DNA of 23,616 nucleotides, taken from IMG/VR virus record IMGVR_UViG_3300005613_000419, positions 1-23,616 of that record; one strand, written 5' to 3'. Position numbers and translations under genes: made by a program. Below, piece after piece: positions 1 through 4,560 of this stretch. The notes under the pieces were generated by a model. That model worked only from the letters and a program-made list of their open reading frames with translations. It made no database searches and was not told the origin of the DNA. This DNA is from a virus. Each line of letters opens with the position of its first letter. Positions within the stretch are counted from its first letter, which is position 1.

Positions 1-683
1 GTGATTCGGTTGGCCATTGCCTCGTAATCGCCGGCCGTCCGCGTCGACTCCGCAACGCTCCGCTTGGGCGTCTTGGTTTTGACCGCGCAGTCCAGCCGCA
101 CGGCTCGCGGCTCGCGGCCGAACTCTCGCACAAAGGCCGCCGCGTAGAGCGTCAGTTGAGTCGACCGGACGGCATCCGACTGCGGGGGTGAGCGTTTGGC
201 CGTCTTGAAGTCCACAATCCGGTCGAGGTCGTCAATCAGGTCGATATACCCCAGGATGTCGTGGGTCGCGTTAGGAAGGTTCAGTAGAACCTTTGCTTCC
301 ACGGCGACCGGCTGATAGTCGGGGGCTTGCTGATCCGCGTAGACCTTTGCCAGCCCCGCAACCGTGTCCTTGGCTGCGCCGATGACCGTCTTGGCTCCCT
401 TGAATTTCTCCTCTGCCGTTAGTTCGTAACCGCCCATCACGCCAGTGTCGAATCGGTCCACAGCCGCCTCGACAATCTCGGCCGCCGGCAAGTCTTCGTG
501 CGACTCGATCTTTTGTCGACCGTTCACCTCGGCTCCACCGTGGTAGCCGGTGCCCGTCAACAGAGCCATGCCGGGCGGGATGATTTCACCCTCGATGTAA
601 CGACGCCGCCACTGTTCCTGGCACTTCCACCACATTTCTAGTTGGGTCGCTGAGACGTGGGGCTTCTTGTCGGTATCAATCAT
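1..683 (-). CDS. RecB/Cas4-like PD-(D/E)XK nuclease, partial
   Basis: The gene starts at ATG 683-681 and stays open to the left edge, so only the first 227 residues are visible. They contain the core of a PD-(D/E)XK nuclease of the RecB/Cas4 type: a GYIDLIDD segment (motif II Asp), then IVDFKTAK (the D-x-K motif), then QLTLY, which is the Q-x3-Y motif IV typical of this superfamily. Phage members process DNA ends in recombination or replication. A CPxC iron-sulfur signature is not visible, but the C-terminus is cut off. The stop of the upstream zinc-finger gene shares one base with this start (TGATG), so the two are probably translationally coupled. The family is well supported; the exact role (recombination exonuclease or Cas4-like) is inference. 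Confidence 0.85.
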   Translation of the reverse strand, partial: MIDTDKKPHVSATQLEMWWKCQEQWRRRYIEGEIIPPGMALLTGTGYHGGAEVNGRQKIESHEDLPAAEIVEAAVDRFDTGVMGGYELTAEEKFKGAKTVIGAAKDTVAGLAKVYADQQAPDYQPVAVEAKVLLNLPNATHDILGYIDLIDDLDRIVDFKTAKRSPPQSDAVRSTQLTLYAAAFVREFGREPRAVRLDCAVKTKTPKRSVAESTRTAGDYEAMANRI

Positions 684-988
684 CAGACCTTCCCTTTTCC
701 GTGACACTCGCCACAGACGTAACATCCTGAGCTTCCGCACACGGGGCAAGGGAAGTCACGCGATCCCCCCCCGTTGCAATGGCCGCAGACCACGCTCCCC
801 TCCCCGCCGCAGTTGCCGCAGGTGACCTCGGTCTCGATTTCCCACAGCGCGGTCTTGGCGCGGGCGTCTGGGTAGTGGCAATTGCCGTCCCGGATGTCGA
901 GTAGCGCCTCGATGCAGATTTCCAGGTCGCCTTCAAGCGACTTAACTTTCCGCTCGGTCCTGATTTCCGTTGCCGTTGCCGTTGCCAT
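683..988 (-). CDS. DnaJ-type cysteine-rich zinc-finger protein
   Basis: A protein of 101 residues. The C-terminal half carries four CxxCxGxG-like repeats (CGNCGGEG, CGHCNGGG, CPVCGSSG, CGECHGKG), the pattern of the DnaJ central zinc-binding domain, which would bind two zinc ions. There is no J domain, so this is not a DnaJ chaperone; stand-alone versions are common small phage proteins of unknown role. The N-terminus is a low-complexity run of alternating Ala and Thr encoded by a GGCAAC tandem repeat. The first 47 bases overlap the 3' end of csrA in another frame, and the stop overlaps the start of the nuclease gene, so the three genes form one tightly packed operon. A folding or nucleic-acid-binding role would be a guess. 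Confidence 0.85.
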   Translation of the reverse strand: MATATATEIRTERKVKSLEGDLEICIEALLDIRDGNCHYPDARAKTALWEIETEVTCGNCGGEGSVVCGHCNGGGSRDFPCPVCGSSGCYVCGECHGKGKV

Positions 989-1142
989 GGCTTGCCTCCA
1001 AGAGTTCTTGCCGGGCGATCGTCACGCTACGCGGTGCCTCGATCCCCAGCGAAACCCGATTACCGCCGATGCTCGCGACGATGACGGTGATCCCGCTATC
1101 GATCACGATCTTCTGCCCTAATCTTCGTGAAAGAACCAACAT
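942..1142 (-). CDS. csrA: Carbon storage regulator CsrA
   Basis: A protein of 66 residues that matches CsrA over its whole length. It begins MLVLSRR, with Leu4 and Arg6 conserved, continues with a KIVI strand and GNRVSLGIEAP, and has VTIAR with the RNA-contacting Arg near position 44. CsrA dimers bind GGA motifs in mRNA leaders and usually block ribosome entry. The tail after residue 51 is a Gly-Asn repeat not found in canonical CsrA; it is encoded by the DNA that also starts the next gene. The start is fixed by GGAGG seven bases upstream of the ATG. The leader carries GGA motifs, including AGGATG across the start codon, as expected for autoregulation. A phage copy could redirect host mRNAs or time phage translation; that is inference. 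Confidence 0.95.
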   Translation of the reverse strand: MLVLSRRLGQKIVIDSGITVIVASIGGNRVSLGIEAPRSVTIARQELLEASHGNGNGNGNQDRAES

Positions 1143-1157
1143 CCTGTTGCCTCCGCG
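1138..1157 (-). promoter_or_regulatory. csrA Shine-Dalgarno and likely CsrA autoregulatory site
   Basis: The leader reads GGAGG, then seven bases, then ATG. Two GGA triplets lie in it: one inside the Shine-Dalgarno and one in ACAGGATG, which overlaps the start codon and resembles the core of the known CsrA consensus. CsrA bound here would cover the ribosome site. The motif is visible; autoregulation is inferred from other csrA genes. Confidence 0.5.
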
Positions 1158-1599
1158 TGTGAGCCCGGCGTTCCCTCCTGGTCGGCCGGGTTGCGTCCTG
1201 TCAACGCGACGCTCCGCGCCGCTCCCTCCACCTGACTCCCTGTCGGGCGTTTCCTGTGCAAAGTAGCGGCCTTCCACCGCCTCGCGGCTTCGGCGGATTT
1301 GAATCGGCACATAGGCTAGCCTCCGTGCGAGAAAAAAGCCCCACGCCGAAGCCGGCGGATCGACAGTTCCGGCAACGACGGGGGCATAGGGGGAGAAACG
1401 ATACGCGCATGGGTCGATCCGTTCGGGCTGTGAGCACAACCAGTCGCCGCAGAGGCGGTCAGAAGTGCTAGAAGGTTTGGAAAGTGTTTCGAGCGATCCG
1501 TATCACTCAACCGAGTTAAGTCTATATCAAGCGATAGGCTTTTGCAAGGGGAATATCTAAAGTTTTCCGATTTGCTGCAAGTCCCGAAGAAATACGTGG
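1143..1599 (-). other. 457-base non-coding stretch; possible short RNA gene
   Basis: No convincing gene lies between the helix-turn-helix gene and csrA. The short open frames start at GTG or TTG, lack ribosome sites and resemble nothing. On the minus strand there is a weak promoter-like pair (TTGCAA at 1542-1547, 17-base spacer, TAGACT at 1519-1524, each four of six to consensus) and a terminator-like hairpin ending at 1332. Together they could produce an RNA of about 180 bases. Within it ACGGATCG occurs twice, and its core fits the ANGGA motif bound by CsrA. A CsrA-titrating RNA next to csrA is an attractive but unproven reading; the stretch may only be the csrA leader. Confidence 0.25.
1332..1385 (-). 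terminator. Probable intrinsic terminator upstream of csrA
   Basis: On the minus strand GCCCC (1385-1381) can pair with GGGGC (1342-1338), followed at once by six T (1337-1332). Inside lies a second hairpin, CGCCG (1357-1353) with CGGCG (1348-1344) and a four-base loop. The T tract directly after a GC stem is the hallmark of Rho-independent termination, although the outer loop is long. It would separate upstream transcription from the csrA operon. Confidence 0.5.
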
Positions 1600-1806
1600 T
1601 TAGGCGTCGGGTGACGTTTTCGGGCGGCCAGTCTCACGGGGAATTTTGACGAATTGTTCAAGTTCGTCGCGGGGTATCACCCACCGGCCACCGACCTTTT
1701 GGCCGATTCGGCCTTCTTGGCAGAACTGGCGCACTCTAATAGACGTGACGCCTAGCTCAACGGCTGCCTCATCGCACGATAACAGGGATAGGCTTGACAT
1801 ACTCAT
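1600..1806 (-). CDS. Excisionase/MerR-type helix-turn-helix DNA-binding protein
   Basis: A protein of 68 residues. Residues 11-52 match the small excisionase-type winged helix-turn-helix fold: DEAAVELGVT forms the helix-turn-helix, then RVRQFCQEGRIG, then the wing GGRWVIPRDELEQF. Such proteins act as Xis-like DNA-bending factors or regulators. Two in-frame ATGs compete, at 1806 and 1800. AGAGG is well placed for the second, but the promoter just upstream predicts that the mRNA begins at about 1807, which favours leaderless initiation at 1806. The gene follows tRNA-Arg and precedes the long non-coding stretch. No integrase is visible, so naming it excisionase would be premature. Confidence 0.8.
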   Translation of the reverse strand: MSMSSLSLLSCDEAAVELGVTSIRVRQFCQEGRIGQKVGGRWVIPRDELEQFVKIPRETGRPKTSPDA

Positions 1807-1813
1807 ACCTCTG

Positions 1814-1842
1814 ATTGTATCATGCTCGATAGACTTTGGCAA
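1814..1842 (-). promoter_or_regulatory. Sigma70-type promoter of the helix-turn-helix gene
   Basis: TTGCCA (1842-1837, five of six to the -35 consensus) and TACAAT (1819-1814, five of six to the -10) are separated by exactly 17 bases. Only seven bases lie between the -10 box and the first ATG, so the expected transcription start coincides with the start codon. This is the arrangement of a leaderless mRNA, as known for lambda cI from its maintenance promoter. Confidence 0.65.
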
Positions 1843-1845
1843 CAG

Positions 1846-1914
1846 AAAAGGTTGGCGGCTGTTCCACGTCCTTCTAGCGAACGCCGGGCCCTTACGGGTT
1901 ACCGCAACCGCCAA
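1846..1914 (-). terminator. Possible terminator after tRNA-Arg
   Basis: Just past the tRNA 3' end, TTGGCGG (1914-1908) can pair with CCGCCAA (1858-1852) as a perfect seven-base stem, followed by CC and four T. The enclosed loop is about 49 bases and holds a smaller CCC-GTAA-GGG hairpin. The T tract is short, so processing rather than termination is also possible. Confidence 0.3.
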
Positions 1915-1915
1915 A

Positions 1916-1988
1916 CATGCCCGGCAGGATTCGAACCTGCAATCTCCGCATCCGTAGTGCGGTGCCTTATCCGTTAGGCTACGGGCAC
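1916..1988 (-). tRNA. tRNA-Arg (anticodon ACG)
   Basis: The 73 bases fold as a full cloverleaf. The acceptor is GTGCCCG with CGGGCAT (a G-U closing pair) and discriminator G. After TA, the D arm is GCCT/AGGC. The anticodon stem is CCGCA/TGCGG with loop CTACGGA, giving anticodon ACG (arginine CGN codons, A34 normally edited to inosine). A five-base variable loop follows, then the T arm GCAGG/CCTGC with loop TTCGAAT. CCA is not encoded. tRNA-Arg genes are often carried by phages and are also common integration targets. With phage genes on both sides and no integrase, a phage-borne tRNA is the simpler reading. Confidence 0.95.
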
Positions 1989-1991
1989 AGT

Positions 1992-2084
1992 CTCCCCCAA
2001 CAGCTAGGGGGGCACGTTCAGTAGACTCATTATCTAACTCGGCTATGAATCCAATTGAGCTACTGAACAGATGGGGGAGAGTCC
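1992..2084 (-). other. Hairpin cluster with a degenerate tRNA-like element
   Basis: Directly upstream of tRNA-Arg three inverted repeats follow one another: CCCCC/GGGGG at 1993-2012, GTTCAGTAG (2016-2024) with CTACTGAAC (2060-2068), and GGGG/CCCC at 2073-2084. On the minus strand the middle one reads TGTTCAG, TA, GCTCAATTGGATTC, which is the layout of a tRNA acceptor strand, positions 8-9 and a D arm, and it ends in CTGAACG, pairing with the first seven bases. Only 55 bases are enclosed and no T arm is present. It may be a decayed tRNA, a tRNA-like processing signal or coincidence. Confidence 0.35.
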
Positions 2085-2104
2085 CCAGAAAGCAAAAGTC
2101 CAGG

Positions 2105-2512
2105 ATGGCAACCGAACGCCCCACGGGACTCCGTCGCATCCGTATCACGCGATTGGGAATCTACTTCTATCACCGCCGGTTCACGCTCTCGCTGACCCGT
2201 GGCTGCCGTTGGAAGTGGCTTCCGGGGCGTACACGCTGGGATTCGAGCGATGGCGTGATTTGGGGAAGCGCCTGGCTGGAGATCACGTGGTGGGAGCCGG
2301 GCGACGACTGGGGAGAGAAAGCAAGCGAGATTCGGGCCTCGATACTCGGCCAACTGGCCGAGGAGCTACTGTCGGCCCGTGTCGCCGATTACACCAAATG
2401 TCCCAAGTGCGGAGGGCCGACGGAATGGGATCGCAGCTTACCACCTGAGCCGTATTGGTGCGATGAATGCGCCGGGGAGGGTTCCCAGAATGAACAGGCA
2501 AAGAATGTGTGA
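2105..2512 (+). CDS. Zinc-ribbon protein of unknown function, plus strand
   Basis: I do not recognise this gene. It is one of two plus-strand genes in the window and runs towards the Cro/CI-type gene. The 135-residue product has a tryptophan-rich, strand-like first half, a short helical stretch (GQLAEELLSARV) and a C-terminal zinc ribbon, CPKCGG and later WCDEC, four cysteines in two CxxC knuckles. An in-frame ATG at 2045 would add 20 residues but falls inside the hairpin cluster upstream of the tRNA, so 2105 is preferred. Neither start has a good ribosome site, so the start is uncertain. The paired CxxC motifs make a real protein likely. Small zinc ribbons of this kind are common in phage accessory regions and usually bind DNA or RNA. 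Confidence 0.6.
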   Translation: MATERPTGLRRIRITRLGIYFYHRRFTLSLTRGCRWKWLPGRTRWDSSDGVIWGSAWLEITWWEPGDDWGEKASEIRASILGQLAEELLSARVADYTKCPKCGGPTEWDRSLPPEPYWCDECAGEGSQNEQAKNV

Positions 2513-2578
2513 GAGTTCGCTGCTTAGATTCGTCCGAATCTGAGCGACAAAAACCCAGGCCGAAACCGGGATGGCGGT

Positions 2579-2618
2579 CTGCCGCGATCTGCCGTCACCT
2601 GCCGCGGTCTGCCGTTAC
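2579..2618. repeat. Four direct decamers beginning CTGCCG
   Basis: Four consecutive 10-base units, all beginning CTGCCG: CTGCCGCGAT, CTGCCGTCAC, CTGCCGCGGT, CTGCCGTTAC. Equivalently this is two 20-base units with two differences. The spacing is one helical turn, so a bound protein would contact one face of the DNA. The array lies between two convergent genes and reaches the last codon of the Cro/CI-type gene. An operator-like role is possible. Confidence 0.55.
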
Positions 2619-2812
2619 CTCAAATCGTCGAGCGACACGCCCAGCGCGTCGGCGATTCGGCAGACCATCCGCCAGGATCGCGTGTCGGGGCCGTTTTCGA
2701 GTTTCGATACGTGGGTTTGGGCACCGAGCTTGGCCTGCTTCGCGAGTTCGGTCTGATTCATGCCGGCGGCCACGCGGGCCTCACGAATTCTCTGGCCCAT
2801 GGTTTTCTTCAT
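2615..2812 (-). CDS. Cro/CI-type (XRE) helix-turn-helix regulator
   Basis: A protein of 65 residues that is essentially one lambda-repressor-like DNA-binding domain. GQRIREARVAAGMNQTELAKQA holds helices 1-2, followed by the recognition-helix region THVSKLENG, and the C-terminus MVCRIADALGVSLDDL completes the five-helix fold. There is no dimerisation or cleavage domain, so it is more Cro-like than CI-like. GGAG eight bases upstream of ATG 2812 fixes the start. It is preceded by a 104-base element with extensive pairing and followed by four direct decamers. It may control the nearby small-gene cluster. The fold is certain; its targets are unknown. Confidence 0.9.
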   Translation of the reverse strand: MKKTMGQRIREARVAAGMNQTELAKQAKLGAQTHVSKLENGPDTRSWRMVCRIADALGVSLDDLR

Positions 2813-2835
2813 CGTTTCCGCTCCATCAAAATAGG

Positions 2836-2939
2836 CTGGCTCCCCGCCAGACGGCCACACACTGGTTGCGCGACTCGCAGCCGCGTCCGCCGGGGTTCCC
2901 GGGATCGTCCGCCTGGGCCAGGCATTGACGGGGAGCCAG
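2836..2939 (-). ncRNA. Multibranched structured RNA element in a leader
   Basis: Read on the minus strand, a perfect 10-base stem (CTGGCTCCCC at 2939-2930 with GGGGAGCCAG at 2845-2836) encloses four local hairpins in order: GCCTG/CAGGC with loop GCC, CCGGG/CCCGG with loop AAC, CGCGGCT/AGTCGCG with loop GCG and one G-U pair, and CCAG/CTGG. This fills almost the whole gap between the 60-residue gene and the Cro/CI-type gene. A closed multibranch fold of this kind suggests a structured leader or small RNA. It resembles no family I know. The pairings are visible; a function is inference. Confidence 0.45.
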
Positions 2940-2946
2940 GAGAATT

Positions 2947-3129
2947 TCAGTCGTCTATCTGATTCAGATCGCGCACAACAGCATTGATTCCTCGTCGTTG
3001 CGCATCGATGATCCAGTCATTCCAGTCCGGTGAGCCGTAATCCAACGATTGCCAATACTCTTGTCCCGGCATGTTGGATACGCCGTTCGTGATTGCCTCG
3101 TGGATGTCCTTGATTTTCATGTCGGTCAT
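2947..3129 (-). CDS. Small acidic protein, 60 residues, unknown function
   Basis: I do not recognise this protein. It is short and soluble, with a helical start (MKIKDIHEAITNGV) and an aromatic acidic middle rich in Trp, Asp and Tyr (EYWQSLDYGSPDWNDWI), and no membrane segment or cysteines. A GGGAG seven bases before ATG 3129 supports the start. Its 116-base leader holds three perfect hairpins and ends in the same hairpin plus GGCATGGGAGA module found before the neighbouring small gene. Placement between an HNH nuclease and a Cro/CI-type regulator suggests an early accessory gene. Small acidic phage proteins sometimes bind host enzymes, but nothing here proves that. Confidence 0.65.
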   Translation of the reverse strand: MTDMKIKDIHEAITNGVSNMPGQEYWQSLDYGSPDWNDWIIDAQRRGINAVVRDLNQIDD

Positions 3130-3134
3130 CTCGA

Positions 3135-3152
3135 TTCTCCCATGCCTCCGGC
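3135..3152 (-). repeat. 18-base leader repeat, copy 1
   Basis: TTCTCCCATGCCTCCGGC on the plus strand occurs identically here and at 3426-3443. On the minus strand it provides GCCGGAGGCATGGGAGAA, placing a purine-rich ribosome site and the arm of a hairpin before a tiny gene in each case. Confidence 0.7.
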
Positions 3153-3219
3153 AGACAACCCGCTGCCGGTCGGGCCCGTGGCAACTGCTCGGGCCCTCAC
3201 GCCGTGCCTGCCCACGGCG
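3148..3219 (-). other. Three consecutive perfect hairpins in a small-gene leader
   Basis: On the minus strand, in order: CGCCGTG/CACGGCG (3219-3213 with 3206-3200, loop 6), GGGCCCG/CGGGCCC (3196-3190 with 3178-3172, loop 11) and CCGGCAG/CTGCCGG (3169-3163 with 3154-3148, loop 8). All three are seven-base perfect stems. None is followed by a T tract, so they are not terminators. The last ends just before the Shine-Dalgarno of the 60-residue gene and could control ribosome access or RNA stability. Confidence 0.5.
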
Positions 3220-3245
3220 CGGTGGTGCGAGCGGTTAGCGGCGTC

Positions 3246-3419
3246 TCAGTCGATCGGGTGCCGTTGATCGTAATCTCGCAACAGTCGTTCTCTGCGGTGT
3301 TTCCATTCGGGCGAGTGCTCCCTCAGTGATGGTTCGGCTTCCACAAGCGCGGTCCACTCGCGGTTGAGTTCGGTCAACTGGTCGTCTGAGTAGCCCTGCG
3401 TGTTTTCTGATGTGAACAT
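3246..3419 (-). CDS. Small charged protein, 57 residues, unknown function
   Basis: I do not recognise this protein. It is hydrophilic and probably mostly helical: DDQLTELNREWTALVEAEP, then PEWKHRRERLLRDYDQRHP, with many Glu, Arg and Asp and no cysteines. Two ATGs are in frame, at 3434 and 3419. The second has GGGAG eight bases upstream and is preferred, because the same leader architecture starts the 60-residue gene. Its short upstream gap contains two hairpins (GCGGC/GCCGC and CCGGC/GCCGG). It follows the HNH gene on the same strand and probably shares its promoter at 3898-3925. Confidence 0.6.
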   Translation of the reverse strand: MFTSENTQGYSDDQLTELNREWTALVEAEPSLREHSPEWKHRRERLLRDYDQRHPID

Positions 3420-3425
3420 GATTCG

Positions 3426-3443
3426 TTCTCCCATGCCTCCGGC
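3426..3443 (-). repeat. 18-base leader repeat, copy 2
   Basis: Identical to the copy at 3135-3152 and likewise joined on the minus strand to a hairpin (here CCGGC 3456-3452 with GCCGG 3443-3439) immediately before the Shine-Dalgarno of a tiny gene. Confidence 0.7.
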
Positions 3444-3476
3444 TCCACTCTGCCGGCGAGTCGCGGCGATGGCCGC

Positions 3477-3863
3477 TCAGCAGTTTCCTCGAGGGTCTTC
3501 AGTTTCGCCGGCGATGATGGCTTTGGCCAGCCGGCGGTATTTGGTGATCGAGCGACGTGTCAGCCGGCGGATGTCGGCCCGCGTTTCCGGCCCGGCGAAT
3601 CGGGCGATCGGCATGTCCCGACGGCTGCAATTGCAGTGCCTGCAAGCCGTTACCAGGTTGCTCGGCTCGTTCGATCCGCCGTCCGAATCGGCCTTGACGT
3701 GGTCCAGGGTGATGTCGGTGGGGTGGGCGCCGTGCAAATTCTTGCAGCAATAAACACAGCGAAATTCGTCCCGCAGATAGATAGCCAACCGCAGGTCTTT
3801 TCGCAGGCAGACTCCCTTGTACCCGCTTTTTGCGTTTCGGCCGTTTGTTGCTTTCTTGGTCAT
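3477..3863 (-). CDS. HNH endonuclease
   Basis: A protein of 128 residues with a classic HNH core. CVYC (Cys36, Cys39) and CRHC (Cys74, Cys77) form the structural zinc site. LDHV (Asp54-His55) supplies the metal and general-base residues, Asn69 in SNLV is the central Asn, and the last His lies in the CRHCN segment. The flanks are basic, fitting DNA binding. Phage HNH proteins nick DNA, and some assist packaging when next to terminase; this one is about 18 kb from terL, so a free-standing or homing nuclease is equally possible. GGGAG seven bases before ATG 3863 fixes the start. A perfect-consensus promoter ends about 35 bases upstream, making this the first gene of a short minus-strand unit. 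Confidence 0.9.
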   Translation of the reverse strand: MTKKATNGRNAKSGYKGVCLRKDLRLAIYLRDEFRCVYCCKNLHGAHPTDITLDHVKADSDGGSNEPSNLVTACRHCNCSRRDMPIARFAGPETRADIRRLTRRSITKYRRLAKAIIAGETEDPRGNC

Positions 3864-3897
3864 TTTCTCGCTCCCTTGTTTGTCCCTCACTGTCTCT

Positions 3898-3925
3898 ATT
3901 ATACTCTTTCGGCTATATATGTCAA
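3898..3925 (-). promoter_or_regulatory. Perfect consensus sigma70 promoter for the HNH unit
   Basis: TTGACA (3925-3920) and TATAAT (3903-3898), both exact consensus, with a 16-base spacer. The predicted start near 3891 leaves a 27-base leader containing GGGAG ahead of the HNH gene. A promoter of this strength is typical of phage early genes read by unmodified host polymerase. Confidence 0.85.
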
Positions 3926-3940
3926 ACGGAATCAGGGTAT

Positions 3941-3957
3941 TTTCCAAGAATTTCCAA
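3941..3957 (-). promoter_or_regulatory. Direct repeat TTGG-N6-TTGG upstream of the -35 box
   Basis: On the minus strand TTGGAAA occurs twice with starts ten bases apart, 15 to 32 bases upstream of the -35 box. The one-turn spacing is that of an activator or repressor site and recalls the TTGC-N6-TTGC site of lambda CII, although CII sites straddle the -35. The repeat is visible; binding is a guess. Confidence 0.35.
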
Positions 3958-3993
3958 AGTTTTTTCTGCTGGGGGGGGTGCGGGGAATTTCTG

Positions 3994-4022
3994 TTGCGAT
4001 GGGTGTGTCGCGACGGTAGAGT
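3994..4022 (+). promoter_or_regulatory. Weak candidate promoter for the plus-strand zinc-ribbon gene
   Basis: TTGCGA (four of six) and TAGAGT (four of six) with a 17-base spacer, placing a start near 4029, just before the AAAGGAG ribosome site. It would make this intergenic region divergent with the strong HNH promoter. Weak on sequence alone. Confidence 0.3.
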
Positions 4023-4042
4023 ACGGGGAGAAAGGAGCAAAT

Positions 4043-4285
4043 ATGCAGAAGTCCAAATACCGCCGGTGCGAATGCGGGGGACTGACGCTCCACGTCTCCG
4101 AATCTACGCACTCCGTGCCCCACCGCGAGCACCTATTGGCCATCATCGCGTTGGCCATAGTGCTCCACCCCGTCGCCGGAATGCTCTGGGGCGTAGTGTG
4201 GGCCGTCCACTCAGCATGGCAGGGATTCGATCACAAATGGACGTGTACGGAATGCGGCAAGATAAATCGCGACTACCAGCGATAG
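4043..4285 (+). CDS. Small membrane protein with split zinc ribbon
   Basis: A protein of 80 residues. The N-terminus has a CEC pair (RRCECGG), a hydrophobic segment runs from about residue 31 to 55 (LLAIIALAIVL onward to GMLWGVVWAV), and the C-terminus has CTECGK. The four cysteines could make one zinc ribbon interrupted by a single or hairpin membrane segment. AAAGGAG five bases upstream fixes ATG 4043. The gene is on the plus strand, against the late genes, and its last 13 bases overlap the end of the convergent minus-strand zinc-ribbon gene. A membrane-anchored zinc protein could act in host takeover or exclusion, but no family is recognised. Confidence 0.65.
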   Translation: MQKSKYRRCECGGLTLHVSESTHSVPHREHLLAIIALAIVLHPVAGMLWGVVWAVHSAWQGFDHKWTCTECGKINRDYQR

Positions 4286-4560
4286 GCCGGACAGTTGCCG
4301 GCCTCGACCAGGCGGGCGACGGAAACACCCCGCGAACACGTCCCGCAATGACAAGTAGCGGTCGCGGAATGATAGCGTGAACACCCCGGGCAGAGTGTGG
4401 TCAGAATAAATACCACGTCGGCCGGGTCGCGGGGTTCGGGAGGCGCGTACGCTCCGCACTGGTGATGGAAGGGCCGCTTGATGGGACGGGGGTTTCGTAA
4501 GCCGCATTCGGGGCAGCGGAAAATGCCGGGCGTGTCGGTGGGTAGCGGTTGTGAGTTCAT
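4273..4560 (-). CDS. Zinc-ribbon protein, 95 residues
   Basis: Contains several cysteine pairs: CPEC near residue 16, HHQCG near 35, CPGC near 56, then CHCGTC near 70. This is enough for two zinc sites. Functionally unrecognised. ATG 4560 overlaps the stop of the upstream cysteine-rich gene by four bases (ATGA), so translation is coupled and a longer start inside the upstream gene is unlikely. It is the last gene of the minus-strand late block and ends 13 bases inside the convergent plus-strand gene. Being downstream of the tail genes it may be a tail-tip accessory protein or a separate small regulator. Confidence 0.7.
   Translation of the reverse strand: MNSQPLPTDTPGIFRCPECGLRNPRPIKRPFHHQCGAYAPPEPRDPADVVFILTTLCPGCSRYHSATATCHCGTCSRGVSVARLVEAGNCPAYRW

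Noticed and set aside
1646-1957. Plus-strand frame ending in an ARQDSNLQSPHP-type sequence
   Set aside because: This is the familiar false protein produced by reading across a tRNA gene.
1916-1988. tRNA-Arg as a prophage attachment site
   Set aside because: No integrase and no duplicated tRNA 3' end are visible in the window, and phage genes lie on both sides, so there is no support.
1807-2148. N-terminal extension of the helix-turn-helix gene through tRNA-Arg
   Set aside because: The extension is translated tRNA sequence, a known annotation artefact; the tRNA fold is complete.
3971-3988. Run of eight G followed by four G, possible G-quadruplex
   Set aside because: Only two G tracts are close together; four are needed for a standard quadruplex within this span.
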